From the NCBI RefSeq assembly GCF_004664715.2, contig NC_051086.1, positions 74,055,486-74,119,485 on the forward strand: a stretch of DNA of 64,000 nt. The letters are read 5' to 3'. The translations under genes were made by a program, and so were the position numbers. The notes under the pieces are model-generated. The model searched no databases, was not told where the DNA came from, and saw only the letters and a list, made by a program, of their open reading frames with translations. The first letter of the stretch is position 1, and the number at the start of each line of letters is the position of its first letter. Positions 10,945 through 20,581 of the stretch are shown here, piece by piece. The stretch comes from Peromyscus leucopus (taxonomy: Eukaryota; Chordata; Mammalia; Rodentia; Cricetidae).

Positions 10945-12234
10945 CCTTTCTTATATGCTTTATTCATTTCTGTAGTAGAAGTCCAGCTTAAAAGTTGGGG
11001 ACCAGTGAGACAAACTGATTCTCTGGCTGGCCATATCTAGGTCTGTTTTTTCCTGTGTTATGGGCAACTCTGCCCTTAGTGCCCTTTTCTCACAGAGCAC
11101 TAGTGAGGTCCTGCCATTCAGTTATGGGTCGGACATAGCTCAGCTCAGGTGGAACAACTGTCTACAGGGTGTAGACTTGGATATTTTTAATGCAGAATTC
11201 CAGTTTGAATGTAGATCCAATTCTTTGGATCATGACTTTCCTCTGGGGACCTTATTGGGAGGCTTGAATGAGGGTGAGATGAAGCTTGACATCAACATGA
11301 TGACATGATGTCATAAACATGACGCCCTGTGGTATTTACTTACCACATTGTTAAGAGGATTAAATGCTATAATGCATGGACAAATACACTTAGTGTGCTC
11401 CTGGCCACTGAACATCAACTGAAGCCTGATGCAAATTACAATAGTTTATAGGACATAAACTCTTCCAGAAACCAGACATGATCAATGCAGTTTATCAGAG
11501 AATACACTTGTCTCCAGAAGGGGAATGATTCTGGAAGTGAGCAGTGAGCTGCTGAGTGTGATCTACACATGTGATTCCAAGACTTCTCTCTACTTCATAC
11601 TATAAACTGCATTTCTGCTTTATCACCCACCAAACAGAACAAGAAAAAACAAGCCAATAAAACTAGGCCAGGGTTATCTATAAGTCTTCCTTAAATCTTT
11701 ACAAACATGAAATTTTGAATTATGATCTTTTTAAGATGATGATTTGCAGGCTTTGCGCTTTCTTGACATGATAGTCTTTCCACAAAGAAAAATAATGGTA
11801 AGTAGTTATTAGTCACTTCCTGAATCCAGGGTACATGGTCGATCCTTAACATCAGCAACTCTACAATAGCAACATACTCTCCTTGTTTGATGAGAAACTG
11901 AAGTTAAGAGAAACATAGGAACTTACATAGAGACACAAGATTTGGGAAAGTAAAAATCTGCATATTGCTTGAAGTATGTGCACATTTGAAAGGACAGCAA
12001 GGGCATTTCTCTTGTAGCTTTTGCCAAAAGGATGTACAAGGGGTTTTCTAGAAATCCCAGCTAGGAGGTGGGTTTCCCCTTGCCATTCTCGTAACACTGG
12101 TTCTGACATCAAAGGATGTATTCAGAACAAGGTAGAAATCTGACAGCCCACTGAATTCAGGGAAAAACTATGCAGTCCAACACAAGGGAGTCTTTTCCTG
12201 CTCAGGCGTTCAAGGCCAATGTAAGTGACAGTCT
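10945..12234. other. Intronic/intergenic DNA with one MIR 3'-end trace
   Basis: Mostly featureless. A MIR-like 3' phrase (TTAAGAGGATTAAATGCTAT, AATGCATGGACAAATACACT) lies at about 11345-11405. Confidence 0.4.
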
Positions 12235-12400
12235 AGCACAATAGAAAAGGTCTTGGGCCAGGAGCCTTTGCTTCTGATTCTGGCTTGGTAAGAGCAGCTG
12301 TGGATTTCCTGGCAGCAACTCAAGCTTCTGATTTTCTTCATCTACAGATTAAGGAAAATGGTAGGGTGGTACACATACCTTCAAGGTTAATGTTACCATA
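12235..12400 (+). repeat. MIR SINE remnant
   Basis: MIR-like progression: GGGCCAGGAGCCTTTGCTTC, TTCTGGCTTGGTAAGAGCAG, GATTTTCTTCATCTACAGAT. Confidence 0.5.
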
Positions 12401-12976
12401 CTGGGATCTGGGCTGTTTGTATACCGTCCTATTTATATCTTAGACTATTTACTGTCTGTCATTTCTTATGGCCACATGAATTGCATGATGTCAGGTATGC
12501 AGTCTATATATTTCACTGCTAATGACCAGGAATACTGCAGGCAAACAGAAATGACCAAACATTGTTTCCAGAATAAATTATCTGTGTATACTGTACAGCA
12601 TTTAAAGGCAGTGACTGCTGTTGGTATTGTTTTAGGGCATGACAAATAGATTTTTAATTAGATATTAACTTTTTAAGAATGGTAATGATATCATCCTGCA
12701 AGTGAATTCAGGCAGGCAACATTCACGTTCAAATCACAATTCTGTTCCAGTTTTTGGATCTTTCCCTAGAAGTTGTTACTAGGGTTTTACCCCCTCCTGT
12801 GACATCTGATATCAGCATTTAAATCACATGAAATGAAGATGGTGAGGCTTCATTTCTTGTTTCTAATTTTTGTAACCTCCAAGAGGGTTTCTTGGTTTTG
12901 CTGATTATTCTGCAACTTCCAGGTTCTCTCCAGATGTGAGCAAAACTGCTTACTTGGTCGAGCTGCTTGCACTTAC

Positions 12977-13034
12977 TTGATGAAGTACTTGATTCCATCT
13001 GCTGTGTAAGCTGCCTCCCACCCGTAAGGTAAGC
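12977..13034 (-). CDS. Stxbp4: Syntaxin-binding protein 4, internal exon carrying first half of the WW domain (partial gene)
   Basis: Read on the minus strand this 58-base exon follows a pyrimidine-rich acceptor (TTTCCTTTCACTCTAG) and ends in a consensus donor (AA|GTAAGT). It supplies 2 bases, 18 codons and 2 bases. The codons read LPYGWEAAYTADGIKYFI: the opening LP, the first conserved Trp, and the Tyr-Phe pair of a WW domain, a proline-motif-binding fold. I recognise this as the C-terminal WW domain of STXBP4 (Synip), a PDZ, coiled-coil and WW protein that binds syntaxin-4 and affects GLUT4 vesicle docking. The opening GC completes a Cys codon with the lone T ending the exon at 60943-61076. 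The second half of the WW domain should follow in an exon before position 1. Gene identity is from memory; the exon call rests on splice sites, phase and domain fit. Confidence 0.78.
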
Positions 13035-13822
13035 CTAGAGTGAAAGGAAACCAAAAATACACTTAATATGATGATGAAGATAACTTTATTTTCTGGACAC
13101 AAACCTCCCCCACGTTGACAATTATCTGAGTGCATTTCTTGCACAAAATTATTTTCTTGAAAGGGAGAATTAAGACAATTCAGATGAGCTCTGGGACTCA
13201 GCATCTTTACAAGCCAATAAATAAAGTCTCGAACAGTTAACAATCTGCTTTAGTTGCAATAACTGGATTATGACTTATCATTTACATGTGGTGAACGTTT
13301 TTGTCAGCAGGATGCACGCAGAAATCTGTGTTTGCAGCGGATGGTTTCTGCCTGGAGGCAGAAGGATGGACAAGATGGCCTCTGCTTGTCTATTCTGGCT
13401 CAAAGTTTCTTTAATTGGCTCCCTTTACATTCTTTCACTCAGCTCCACAGGGAATCGGGCATGAGTGCCAGATCAGCAGGGGTTTGAAAGTAGCTTTTGG
13501 ACAAGACAAGACTCCTTATTAAGTTTGAAAGTTTAGCAAAGTGATTTACAATGGATGGTGGCATTTTACTTTGTTAATTAAGAATTTTGTGCACTAAACA
13601 TAAAAGGCCAAACAATTTGCTAAACTTAGCTTCCATTTCTGTAATGGGGTTGAGAATAGTTAGCTAAAAAGAGATATGGAATGAAGTAAGCAGGCAACAT
13701 GGGGGCATATTCTGTCTAGGAGTTCTGCTTTTCCTCTCTCCTCCGTTTACTGAGGAGGTTTCAACCAACGTTTACACATACACTTGTAAGTGTTGTACTA
13801 CTGAGCTACACAGCTTCTTCTT

Positions 13823-13965
13823 TTTAGAGACAGGGTCACACTAGATTACATAGGTTGGCCATGGACTAATTCTGTAGCCCAGGCTGGCCTTAAACTTGAG
13901 ATCCGCTTACCTCAGTCTCCTGACTAGTTGGAATCACAGGTCTATGTCAGTGGGCTGGGCTGCCA
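13823..13965 (-). repeat. B1-type SINE (reverse)
   Basis: The reverse complement shows the 7SL-derived B1 order. On the plus strand one reads AGAGACAGGGTCACACTAGA, TAGCCCAGGCTGGCCTTAAA and CTTACCTCAGTCTCCTGACT. It is diverged. Confidence 0.7.
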
Positions 13966-14357
13966 TATTTTCTTACATCTAGATTGTTGGCGGCATCTCT
14001 TTAGACTGCAATGGTTTTTACCCATTCTGCTCTATCACTGGGGTATGTCTTATAGACTGCTATTGCTAAAAATTTTAACTGACCTTTCCAAAAAGTTTTA
14101 TGACATTAGGTTATCACAGCTCTTTTGATAGGTATAAAATACATTAATACATTTTTAAAAAGGTTGCATTACTCAGGCAGCTACTGTTGTGGAATGTGGA
14201 ATGTAAGTGAGCCTTAACAACAAATACTTGACTTTCGTTCCTATAAATATCAGCAAGGGTGGGATTGTAAGGAAACTTAACAATATGGATGAAAGAAAAC
14301 TTTACCTCATTCCCATTTAATTCTTAGAGAATATATTTCTTTGAGAAGAGGCTATTA

Positions 14358-14360
<3 letters not shown>

Positions 14361-14390
<30 letters not shown>
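14361..14390. repeat. (TG)n microsatellite
   Basis: Thirty bases of perfect TG repeat. Confidence 0.9.
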
Positions 14391-14392
<2 letters not shown>

Positions 14393-15039
14393 TGTTTAAG
14401 AAAAACAAATGAAAGACTTTATATTGAGTCTAGTCCAAGACTGTGGGCCACAATTTTATAACTGTCTCTTCCATATATCAACAAGGCCATCTTGGGGTCT
14501 CTATCCTTTCTTCATGAATGTATATTCCTACTTTTAGCAGTACTCAGAGCTTCTGAGAACTCAGTATAAGCAAAACTCTGGGAGTGACATCCTGTGACAC
14601 AGGAAGTGACATCTTGTGCATGTGTTCTTTCATGTCCACTGATCATCCATGATACATGTTGCTGTGCTACAAGACTGAGTTGATTTACTTTCTGTCTTTA
14701 CACTTTGTGCACATTTAAAAAAAATAGATCGTTTCATCTGACAGTGATGGGCCCCTTTGCCTACAAAGAAGACTGATGACTGTAAGGACCTTGCTTATAT
14801 GACAGAAACCCTCTGATTAGTGTTTGGGTAAAATAGTAAACACTGGGAAATCAAACCGCTGTCCTAATGTGACTAAGGTTTTCATTTGCTGGGTGAATTG
14901 TTTGATTGGTACAATTCTATATGTTTCCCCAATTCTTCAAGTCACAGGTATTCTTTAATAAAATAGAAGAAAGAAGTACACTTTAATGATAGTCTTTTTT
15001 ATTAAAAAATTTTTAGACTTTATCATCATGAATGTGTAT
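14391..15039. other. Unannotated intronic DNA
   Basis: No feature recognised. Confidence 0.45.
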
Positions 15040-15210
15040 GTGCAGGATGCATGTGTGTGTGGGCTTGTACATACAGCACATGTTGGGGGTCAGAGGCCAA
15101 CTTTGTGGAATTATCTCCTTCCACCTTTATGTGGGTTCTAGAAGCTGAACTCAGGCCATAAACTTGCATGGGAAACCCTTTTACCCAAGCAACCTTGGCA
15201 GGCCCAACAT
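15040..15210 (-). repeat. B3/B2-type SINE (reverse)
   Basis: The plus strand shows the reverse of a B3/B2 body: GGGGGTCAGAGGCCAACTTT, ATGTGGGTTCTAGAAGCTGA, ACTCAGGCC, and a pyrimidine-rich former A-tail side. Confidence 0.55.
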
Positions 15211-15374
15211 TGTGTCTTTTAATGATGAGTTCAATTTAAAATTGAGTTGGCTGAGAATTCATTTTCTCAGTCCTAAAGAAGACATATTTATACTACCTTA
15301 TTAAAATTCAAGGAATATTGAAGAAAGATGGTAGAAAGAATATAAGAACTGGAAGAATGGAAGAAAAGCTACAG

Positions 15375-15387
15375 AAAGTTGTTTTCT
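15375..15387. repeat. Target-site duplication of L1, left copy
   Basis: AAAGTTGTTTTCT recurs exactly at 16698-16710, just after the L1 A-rich tail. Confidence 0.9.
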
Positions 15388-15735
15388 TCTCAGAAAATTG
15401 GGAATCAATCTCGCTCAAGACCCAGCTATACCACTCTTGGGCATATACCCAAGGAATGCTCAATCATACCACAAGGACACATGCTCAACTATGTTCATAG
15501 TAGCATTATTTGTAATGTAGCCAGAACCTGGAAACAACCTAGATGCCCTTCAACTGAAGAATGGATTAAGAAAAGGTGGTACATATACACAATTGAGTAC
15601 TACCCAGCAGAGAAAAACAATGACATCCTGAGGTTTGCAGGCAAATGGATGGATCTAGAAAATATCATCCTGAGTGAGGTAACCCAGACTCAGAAAGACA
15701 AACATGGTATGTACTCACTCATAAGTGGATACTAG
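15388..15735 (+). pseudogene. LINE-1 ORF2 C-terminal fragment
   Basis: The frame (in phase with 15379) reads through about 115 codons of the ORF2 C-terminal region. Recognisable L1 phrases include CPSTEEWIKKRWYIYTIEYY and HGMYSLISGY at the end. The endonuclease and reverse transcriptase domains are absent because the insertion is 5' truncated, so the fragment cannot support retrotransposition. No promoter or start codon belongs to it; the upstream Met codon near 15379 straddles flanking DNA. Confidence 0.88.
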
Positions 15736-16697
15736 ATGTAAAACAAAGGATAACCAGATTTCAACTCATAGCTCCAGGGAGGCTAGCTAGTAAAGAGGAT
15801 CCTAGGAAAGACACAGGGATTGCCCAGCAACAGAGAAATGAATGAGATCTACATGAGCAAACTGGGGGTGAGAGGGGGTAATGGAGGGTAAGGGTCGGGG
15901 GGAAAAGAGAGCTTAGGGGTACGGAAGGTCCTAGCTGGATCAGGAACAGAGTGGGAGAACAAGGAAAGAGATACCACAATAAATGAAGACACCATGGGAA
16001 TAGGAAGAATCAGAGTGCTAGAGAGGTCCCAGGAATCCACAAAGATGACTCCACCATAAACTACTGGCAATGGTCAAGAGGGTGCCTGAACTGACCTACT
16101 CTGGTGATCAGATGGCCAAACACCCTAACTGTCATGATAGAACCCTCATCCAGTGACTGATGGAAGCGGATGCAGAGATCCACAGACAAGCCCCAGGCGG
16201 AGCTCCAGGAGTCCAATAGATGAGAGAGAGGAGGGATCATATGAGCAAGAGATATTGAGACTATGATTGGAAAAAGTACAGAGACAACTAGCCATACTAG
16301 TGGGAACACATGAACTGTGAATCAATAGCTGAGGAATTCCCATGGAACTGGACCAGGCCCTCTGGATAAGTGAGACAGTTGTTTAGCATGAACTGTTTGG
16401 GAGGCCCCCAGGCAGTGGGACCGGGACCTGTCCTTAGTGCATGAGCTGGCTTTTTGGAACCTAGGGCCTATGCTGAGACACTTTGCTCAGCCTTGGTGCA
16501 GGGAGGAGGGGATTGAACCTGCTTCAACTGAATGTACCAAGCTCTGCTGACACCCCAGGGGAGACCTTGCCTTGGAGGAGGTAGGAATGGGGGTTGTGTT
16601 GGGGAGAAGGCTGGGGGTGGGAGGAGGGAGGACAGGGAAATCCGTGGTTTATATGTAAAACGAATAGAAAATATCTTAATAAAAAGAAAAACAAAAA
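15388..16697 (+). mobile_element. 5'-truncated LINE-1 (ORF2 C-terminus plus 3' UTR)
   Basis: About 1.3 kb of L1 is flanked by a perfect 13-bp target duplication. It starts inside the last part of ORF2, stops at 15735, and continues with a long G-rich 3' UTR ending in AATAAAAAG and an A-rich tail. Truncation at the 5' end and the A-tail plus duplication are the marks of target-primed reverse transcription. The same 3' end occurs at 59199-59448. Confidence 0.93.
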
Positions 16698-16710
16698 AAA
16701 GTTGTTTTCT
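16698..16710. repeat. Target-site duplication of L1, right copy
   Basis: AAAGTTGTTTTCT, identical to 15375-15387. Confidence 0.9.
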
Positions 16711-16794
16711 GGGAAAGACATAGCCATTACAGCAAGAAACTCATGGCAGCTGTGGATACTTGCACTGGATCTGCATAAGAACAGCCCATCCCGC

Positions 16795-16954
16795 CAGGAG
16801 GAGGTGGGACAAGCCTTTAATCCAGCACTCAGGAGGTAGAGCCAGGCAGATCTGTGGGAGTTTGAGGCCAGCCTGATCTACAGAGAGAGATCCAGGCAGG
16901 CACCAAAACTACAAAGAGAAACCCTGTCTCAAAAAACCAGATAAAGAAAAAAAG

Positions 16955-16983
<29 letters not shown>
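16795..16983 (+). repeat. B1-type SINE with long A-tail
   Basis: B1 phrases in order: AGCCTTTAATCCAGCACTCA, GAGTTTGAGGCCAGCCTGAT, AGAGAAACCCTGTCTC. They are followed by a tail of about 45 mostly A bases. An internal CAGAGAGAGATCCAGGCAGG variant matches the B1 at 35612. Confidence 0.85.
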
Positions 16984-16990
<7 letters not shown>

Positions 16991-17199
16991 ACACAGTCGG
17001 ATGGAGGAGGGGCTCAGGAAACCCTACCCTTCATTGCTGAGCTATTTTCTAAGATAGACGGGGAAGGGGGTGTCACTGCCTTCTGTTGTATGCCCACTGA
17101 TGACCCCATCTGGCTCTACTGGATAATTTCAATCCAGTGATAATAAAAATGGCCCTACTTTTAAACAAATGGGTCACAAAACCACCCCAAAGTTATGAT

Positions 17200-17340
17200 T
17201 ATAAGAAAGGGACTCATAAGGAATGGGCAGGGTTATTGATAAGAAGAGGAAATCAAGAGATAGTGTGGGGGAGAGAGCAATCAGAATTCATTATATACCA
17301 TATATAAAATTGTCAAATAACAAAACTAATAAAAATGAAA
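17200..17340 (+). repeat. Older L1 3'-end fragment
   Basis: The phrase GGGGGAGAGAGCAATCAGAA, TTCATTATATACC, AAATTGTCAAATAACAAAAC resembles the 3' terminus of older rodent L1 elements. It is diverged and no duplication was seen. Confidence 0.45.
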
Positions 17341-18093
17341 ATGACATTCTCTGACCTGAAAAAAGCAAATGCCTATTTTTTTAAAAGACCAAAGATTCTT
17401 ATTTTAATCATCTTAACATCATCTGTAAACAGAACTGGAGACTAAGCTGACAGTAATTAATCTCCCCATGATATCTAAGTAATAGAAACACAATCACTGT
17501 CTACTTTAAAGACAGACATACAAATAGCCTACTTCGTATAAAAGAGATCTTTTGGTATTCACAATGGTAATGATTTTATTTCTTCATAATGATTTGGAAG
17601 TAATTATAACAGAATATAAGTATCTTGAAATAATCATTGTTACAAATAAGGAAATAGTTCTATAGTTACAAAATCTTCACATGTAAATATACGCTGCTTC
17701 TAATTCTTCCTTTTCATATTTTTTTAAAAACTGTTATTGACAACTCTAAGCACCTGCAATTGTTTCTGATTGGAAGTGTTTGTCTGTGAGTTCTCACATA
17801 ACATTCTTTCCACCAGAGATCATCTGTTTCTAATCACAAACTTCATGGTGATGACTCCAAAATCTGCATGAGTATCTTGCCAGAGTGAAAGTCTGGAACA
17901 TATTGAACTTAGAATCCTGGCTGTCACCTACAACTCAACATATCTAAATTCAAACTCATCATGTTTCCACACAAAATGATTTCCTCTCTGTTTCCCAGTC
18001 CATTCGCCACCACAGATTCTCTTTGTTATGTTTGGCCCATGTACTAATTTATTAAATATTTATGGATTATTATGTGTTCAGATTTTTGCCCTG
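17341..18093. other. Unannotated intronic DNA left of the provirus
   Basis: A/T-rich sequence with no recognised feature. Confidence 0.45.
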
Positions 18094-18099
18094 GTGTTC
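18094..18099. repeat. Provirus target-site duplication, left (GTGTTC)
   Basis: GTGTTC abuts the TGTGG start of the 5' LTR and recurs exactly after the CTACA end of the 3' LTR at 26916-26921. A 6-bp duplication is typical of betaretrovirus/ERV2 (ERVK-like) integrases. Confidence 0.95.
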
Positions 18100-18166
18100 T
18101 GTGGTGGTAATCTAATTGTACTGAAATATTATTTTGATTGTATGTTAATAAATAAAGTTGTCTGGG

Positions 18167-18409
18167 GGTCAGAGCTATTAGAGCCATAGCAAGAGTGTGG
18201 CGGTGGTGGCACACGCCTTTAATCCCATAAGATCTCTGTGTGTTCAGGGTCAGAGCTATTAGAGCCATAGCAAGAGTGTGGCGGTGGTGGCACACGCCTT
18301 TAATCCCACAAGATCTCTGTGTGTTCAGGGTCAGAGCTATTAGAGCCATAGCAAGAGTGTGGCGGTGGTGGCACACGCCTTTAATCCCATAAGATCTCTG
18401 TGTGTTCAG
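18167..18409 (+). repeat. Three 81-bp tandem units with B1-derived core in U3
   Basis: Units at 18167-18247, 18248-18328 and 18329-18409 start GGTCAGAGCTATTAGAGCC. Each contains GGTGGTGGCACACGCCTTTA and ATCCCA, which is the left part of a B1 SINE including its A-box-like region. Units 1 and 3 read CATAAGATC; unit 2 reads CACAAGATC. The same three units in the same order occur in the 3' LTR, so the array existed in the infecting or retrotransposing genome. Confidence 0.93.
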
Positions 18410-18499
18410 GGATACAGTCAGCATTGGAGACATATACCTTTAAGACCTAGGGGGCTGTACATTCAGACGGTGACGAGGCAGTCATGTGTTTGGGTTTAC

Positions 18500-18540
18500 A
18501 ACCAATGAGAAGGCAGAACAACATACTTTAAAAAAACTAA
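18500..18540 (+). promoter_or_regulatory. LTR core promoter (CCAAT and TATA-like)
   Basis: An ACCAATGAG motif at 18501-18509 lies about 20 bases before an A/T stretch CTTTAAAAAAAC. This is the usual spacing order of an LTR promoter. Transcription would start roughly 25-30 bases downstream; the exact start cannot be read from sequence. Confidence 0.5.
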
Positions 18541-18684
18541 CCGACAGGAAGTAGGTCTCTTTTCGCGAAGCTGGGACAGCAGAAGGAAGGGTGAGATTTA
18601 GCTCTGAGCTCTGACCTCTCGACTTTCTCTTTTACATTGTTTCTGTGTTTCTTATTTAATAAGACGGTTGGTTACATCTACATC

Positions 18685-18702
18685 TGGCGCCCAACGTGAC
18701 AA
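18685..18702 (+). other. Primer-binding site, tRNA-Lys type
   Basis: TGGCGCCCAACGTG begins 2 bases after the LTR end. This matches the 3' end complement of tRNA-Lys(1,2), the primer used by MMTV-like betaretroviruses. The last few bases (ACAA) depart from the GGGC I expect for a full 18-base match. Confidence 0.85.
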
Positions 18703-19052
18703 GAATCCATTAAAAACTGCTTGGCTTGGCGGCAGGTCCGCTTTCCCGCAAGGGCGGCAGGCGGCCCGCGGCGGCGGCGGTGGCACGCGGCGGCCGGCGG
18801 CGATCGGCTTCTTAGTCCGAGCCTGGGTCTAGTTCTGCTTGACCTCAGGCTGGACTATCGGTGAGCTGCTTGCTTAAATCCTGCTTGCTTAAAGCCGGTG
18901 CTACAAACAACTCAGAGTTGCCCTGCCGAACAGGGCCCTGCCTGTAAAGCCAACGCACGTGGTCGGAGCTTAAGGAAGCCAGACCCAAGCCTTGATTCGG
19001 CACAAGAGGGAACACGTGGCTGCATTTAAACTTTAGCCAGCTACGCTTTCTT

Positions 19053-19108
<56 letters not shown>

Positions 19109-19253
19109 TGGATTTACACCTGGGACACTAGGTGGCTGTTTTGAAAATCCCCTCGGATTTCTACTGTTCTACGCAGATTTGGTAAGTCATAATATATCAG
19201 ATATTTTAAAGGAAACTATCTAAAAGAGAATTTTTTTCCACGTTTAAAAAAAA
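18703..19253 (+). other. Retroviral leader with CGG-rich block and CT tract
   Basis: The 551-base untranslated leader lies between primer site and gag. It has a very GC- and CpG-rich block (about 18720-18810, with GGCGGCGGCGGTGGCACG) and a TC microsatellite (19054-19108). The packaging signal would be expected here. The stretch just before gag is A-rich. Confidence 0.8.
19054..19108. repeat. (TC)n tract inside the provirus leader
   Basis: About 50 bases of CT dinucleotide between primer site and gag. It is part of the element, not of the flank. Confidence 0.95.
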
Positions 19254-20573
19254 ATGGGTTTTATGTGTACATTGGAAGAAAATTGGTTTTTGTTCGAAAT
19301 TTTAGGCAGTCTGGCAATGGAACAACTATATAATATTAGTATTGGTGGAATTATGCACCTTATCACTATAATAATCCACATTTTAATATTTAAAAAGATA
19401 GTCAATTTAAGTGCCAGGATAACAGCTTTAGAAGAACTTGCTAAACCTGTAAAAATTCAGACAGAAGAAATTAACAGTGAAGTTGTTTCAAGTCGGGATC
19501 ATAAGGTTGCAGAAAGAAAGCCTGTTTTCACACAGTCACCCTTAATTTATCCTGTAACCGTACAGCAGATGCCTGATCAAATGGCTACACAAAATAATTG
19601 GGCTCCAATTGAAATGTTGGATTTAAAAAGGTTTAAGGAGGCAATAGTATCTTATGGCATGCATTCCCCATATGTAAAGCAAATGTTAAACTCTTGGTCA
19701 ACATATAATAGGATAGTACCACAGGACTGGCGGGACCTCGCACAAGGTGTTCTGGAACCCAGCCAGAGACTTCAATTTCTGACTTGGTTTAAGGAGGAGG
19801 CTAAAAACATAGAAAAACAATGGAGGGATAAAGGAATACAAGTTTGCCAGGATCAGCTTATGGGCGAAGGCCAATATGCTTCAGCACAAACACAATGTTT
19901 ATATGATGTCCAAACCCTAATTTTATGTCGAACGGCAGCCTTGAATGCATGGGACAAAGTTGAGGAACCAGGAAAAAAATCTGAGTCATTTACAAAGGTG
20001 AAGCAAGGCCCAAAAGAGTCTTTTACAGATTTTTTACAAAGACTGGCTTCAGCAGTAAAGAGAATGGTCTCGGATTCAGAAGCTAGTAAGGCAATAATTG
20101 AATCTTTGGCCTTTGAGAATGCGAATGCAGCATGCAAAACAATAATCAGGCCATTAAGGGCAAGATCTGCACCTATGGAAGATTGGATTAGAGAAACAAT
20201 TAATGTTGAAGCTGATGAGCATGATGATACATGGGTAGGAGAAGTAATTTCAAAAGGTTTGAGGAGTGTTAGATGTTTTGGATGTGGAAAGCAAGGACAT
20301 TTGAAAAGGGACTGTAGACAGGTCATTCCCAGAAACAATGTTTCTTCAAGGAACAATGGCAACAGAAGGCCCCTTCCTTCTGGAGTATGCAGAAGGTGTG
20401 GTAAGGGAAAACACTGGACCAACGAATGTAGATCAACAAAGGACAGACAGGGTAATCCTTTGCCTCAGTCTTCGGGAAACTCCCAGAGGGGCCTCAGGCA
20501 GGCCCCCAGTGCAAATCCAGTTCAAACCTTTCCTGCAGCCATAGAGGAAATGCCTGCTCTGGAGAGCGATTAA
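19254..20573 (+). CDS. gag: Gag polyprotein of endogenous retrovirus (intact)
   Basis: 439 codons encoding the structural polyprotein that assembles the particle. The start is the first leader ATG followed by GG with A at -3, a strong context; Met22 is also in good context. The N-terminus begins MGFMCT, which fits a myristoylation signal. Residues 29-50 form a hydrophobic segment ending in KK, like a signal-anchor and reminiscent of ER-targeted IAP Gag. Capsid is indicated by the major homology region at 251-265 (QGPKESFTDFLQRL). Nucleocapsid has two CX2CX4HX4C zinc knuckles: C341, C344, H349, C354 and C379, C382, H387, C392. No PTAP or PPxY late motif was seen. It is short for a betaretroviral Gag. 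It ends TAA 8 bases before the pol ATG, and translation into pol needs the -1 shift at 20474. Product boundaries are inferred. Confidence 0.95.
   Translation: MGFMCTLEENWFLFEILGSLAMEQLYNISIGGIMHLITIIIHILIFKKIVNLSARITALEELAKPVKIQTEEINSEVVSSRDHKVAERKPVFTQSPLIYPVTVQQMPDQMATQNNWAPIEMLDLKRFKEAIVSYGMHSPYVKQMLNSWSTYNRIVPQDWRDLAQGVLEPSQRLQFLTWFKEEAKNIEKQWRDKGIQVCQDQLMGEGQYASAQTQCLYDVQTLILCRTAALNAWDKVEEPGKKSESFTKVKQGPKESFTDFLQRLASAVKRMVSDSEASKAIIESLAFENANAACKTIIRPLRARSAPMEDWIRETINVEADEHDDTWVGEVISKGLRSVRCFGCGKQGHLKRDCRQVIPRNNVSSRNNGNRRPLPSGVCRRCGKGKHWTNECRSTKDRQGNPLPQSSGNSQRGLRQAPSANPVQTFPAAIEEMPALESD
20474..20506 (+). promoter_or_regulatory. -1 ribosomal frameshift signal (G GGA AAC plus stem-loop)
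   Basis: GGGAAAC at 20474-20480 sits in the gag frame exactly as G GGA AAC, a classic X XXY YYZ slippery heptamer also used by simian betaretroviruses. After a 7-base spacer a perfect 6-bp GC stem follows: GGGGCC (20488-20493), a 7-base loop, GGCCCC (20501-20506). Loop bases CAGGCA (20495-20500) can pair with TGCCTG at 20551-20556, which would make a pseudoknot with a long connecting loop. The pol frame is open from 20456, so the site lies inside the gag/pol overlap. Confidence 0.85.
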
Positions 20574-20581
20574 ATAACCAA

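Larger units (their letters stand above)
18100..18682 (+). repeat. 5' LTR (583 bp)
   Basis: It starts TGTGGTGG and ends CATCTACA, giving TG...CA ends. It contains a three-unit 81-bp array in U3, a CCAAT box (18502-18506), a TTTAAAAAAA TATA-like stretch (about 18527-18536) and an AATAAG possible polyadenylation signal (18658-18663) close to the end, implying a short U5. Identical to the 3' LTR except for one A missing near 18530. Confidence 0.96.

Noticed and set aside
18044..18433. 129-codon minus-strand frame across the 5' LTR (and its twin at 26312-26665)
   Set aside because: The 81-bp unit is a multiple of three, so any open unit repeats itself as a long frame. The repetitive peptide has no independent support.
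19853..20422. 189-codon minus-strand frame inside gag
   Set aside because: It is the antisense shadow of an intact gag with clear capsid and zinc-knuckle motifs; no promoter or homolog is evident.
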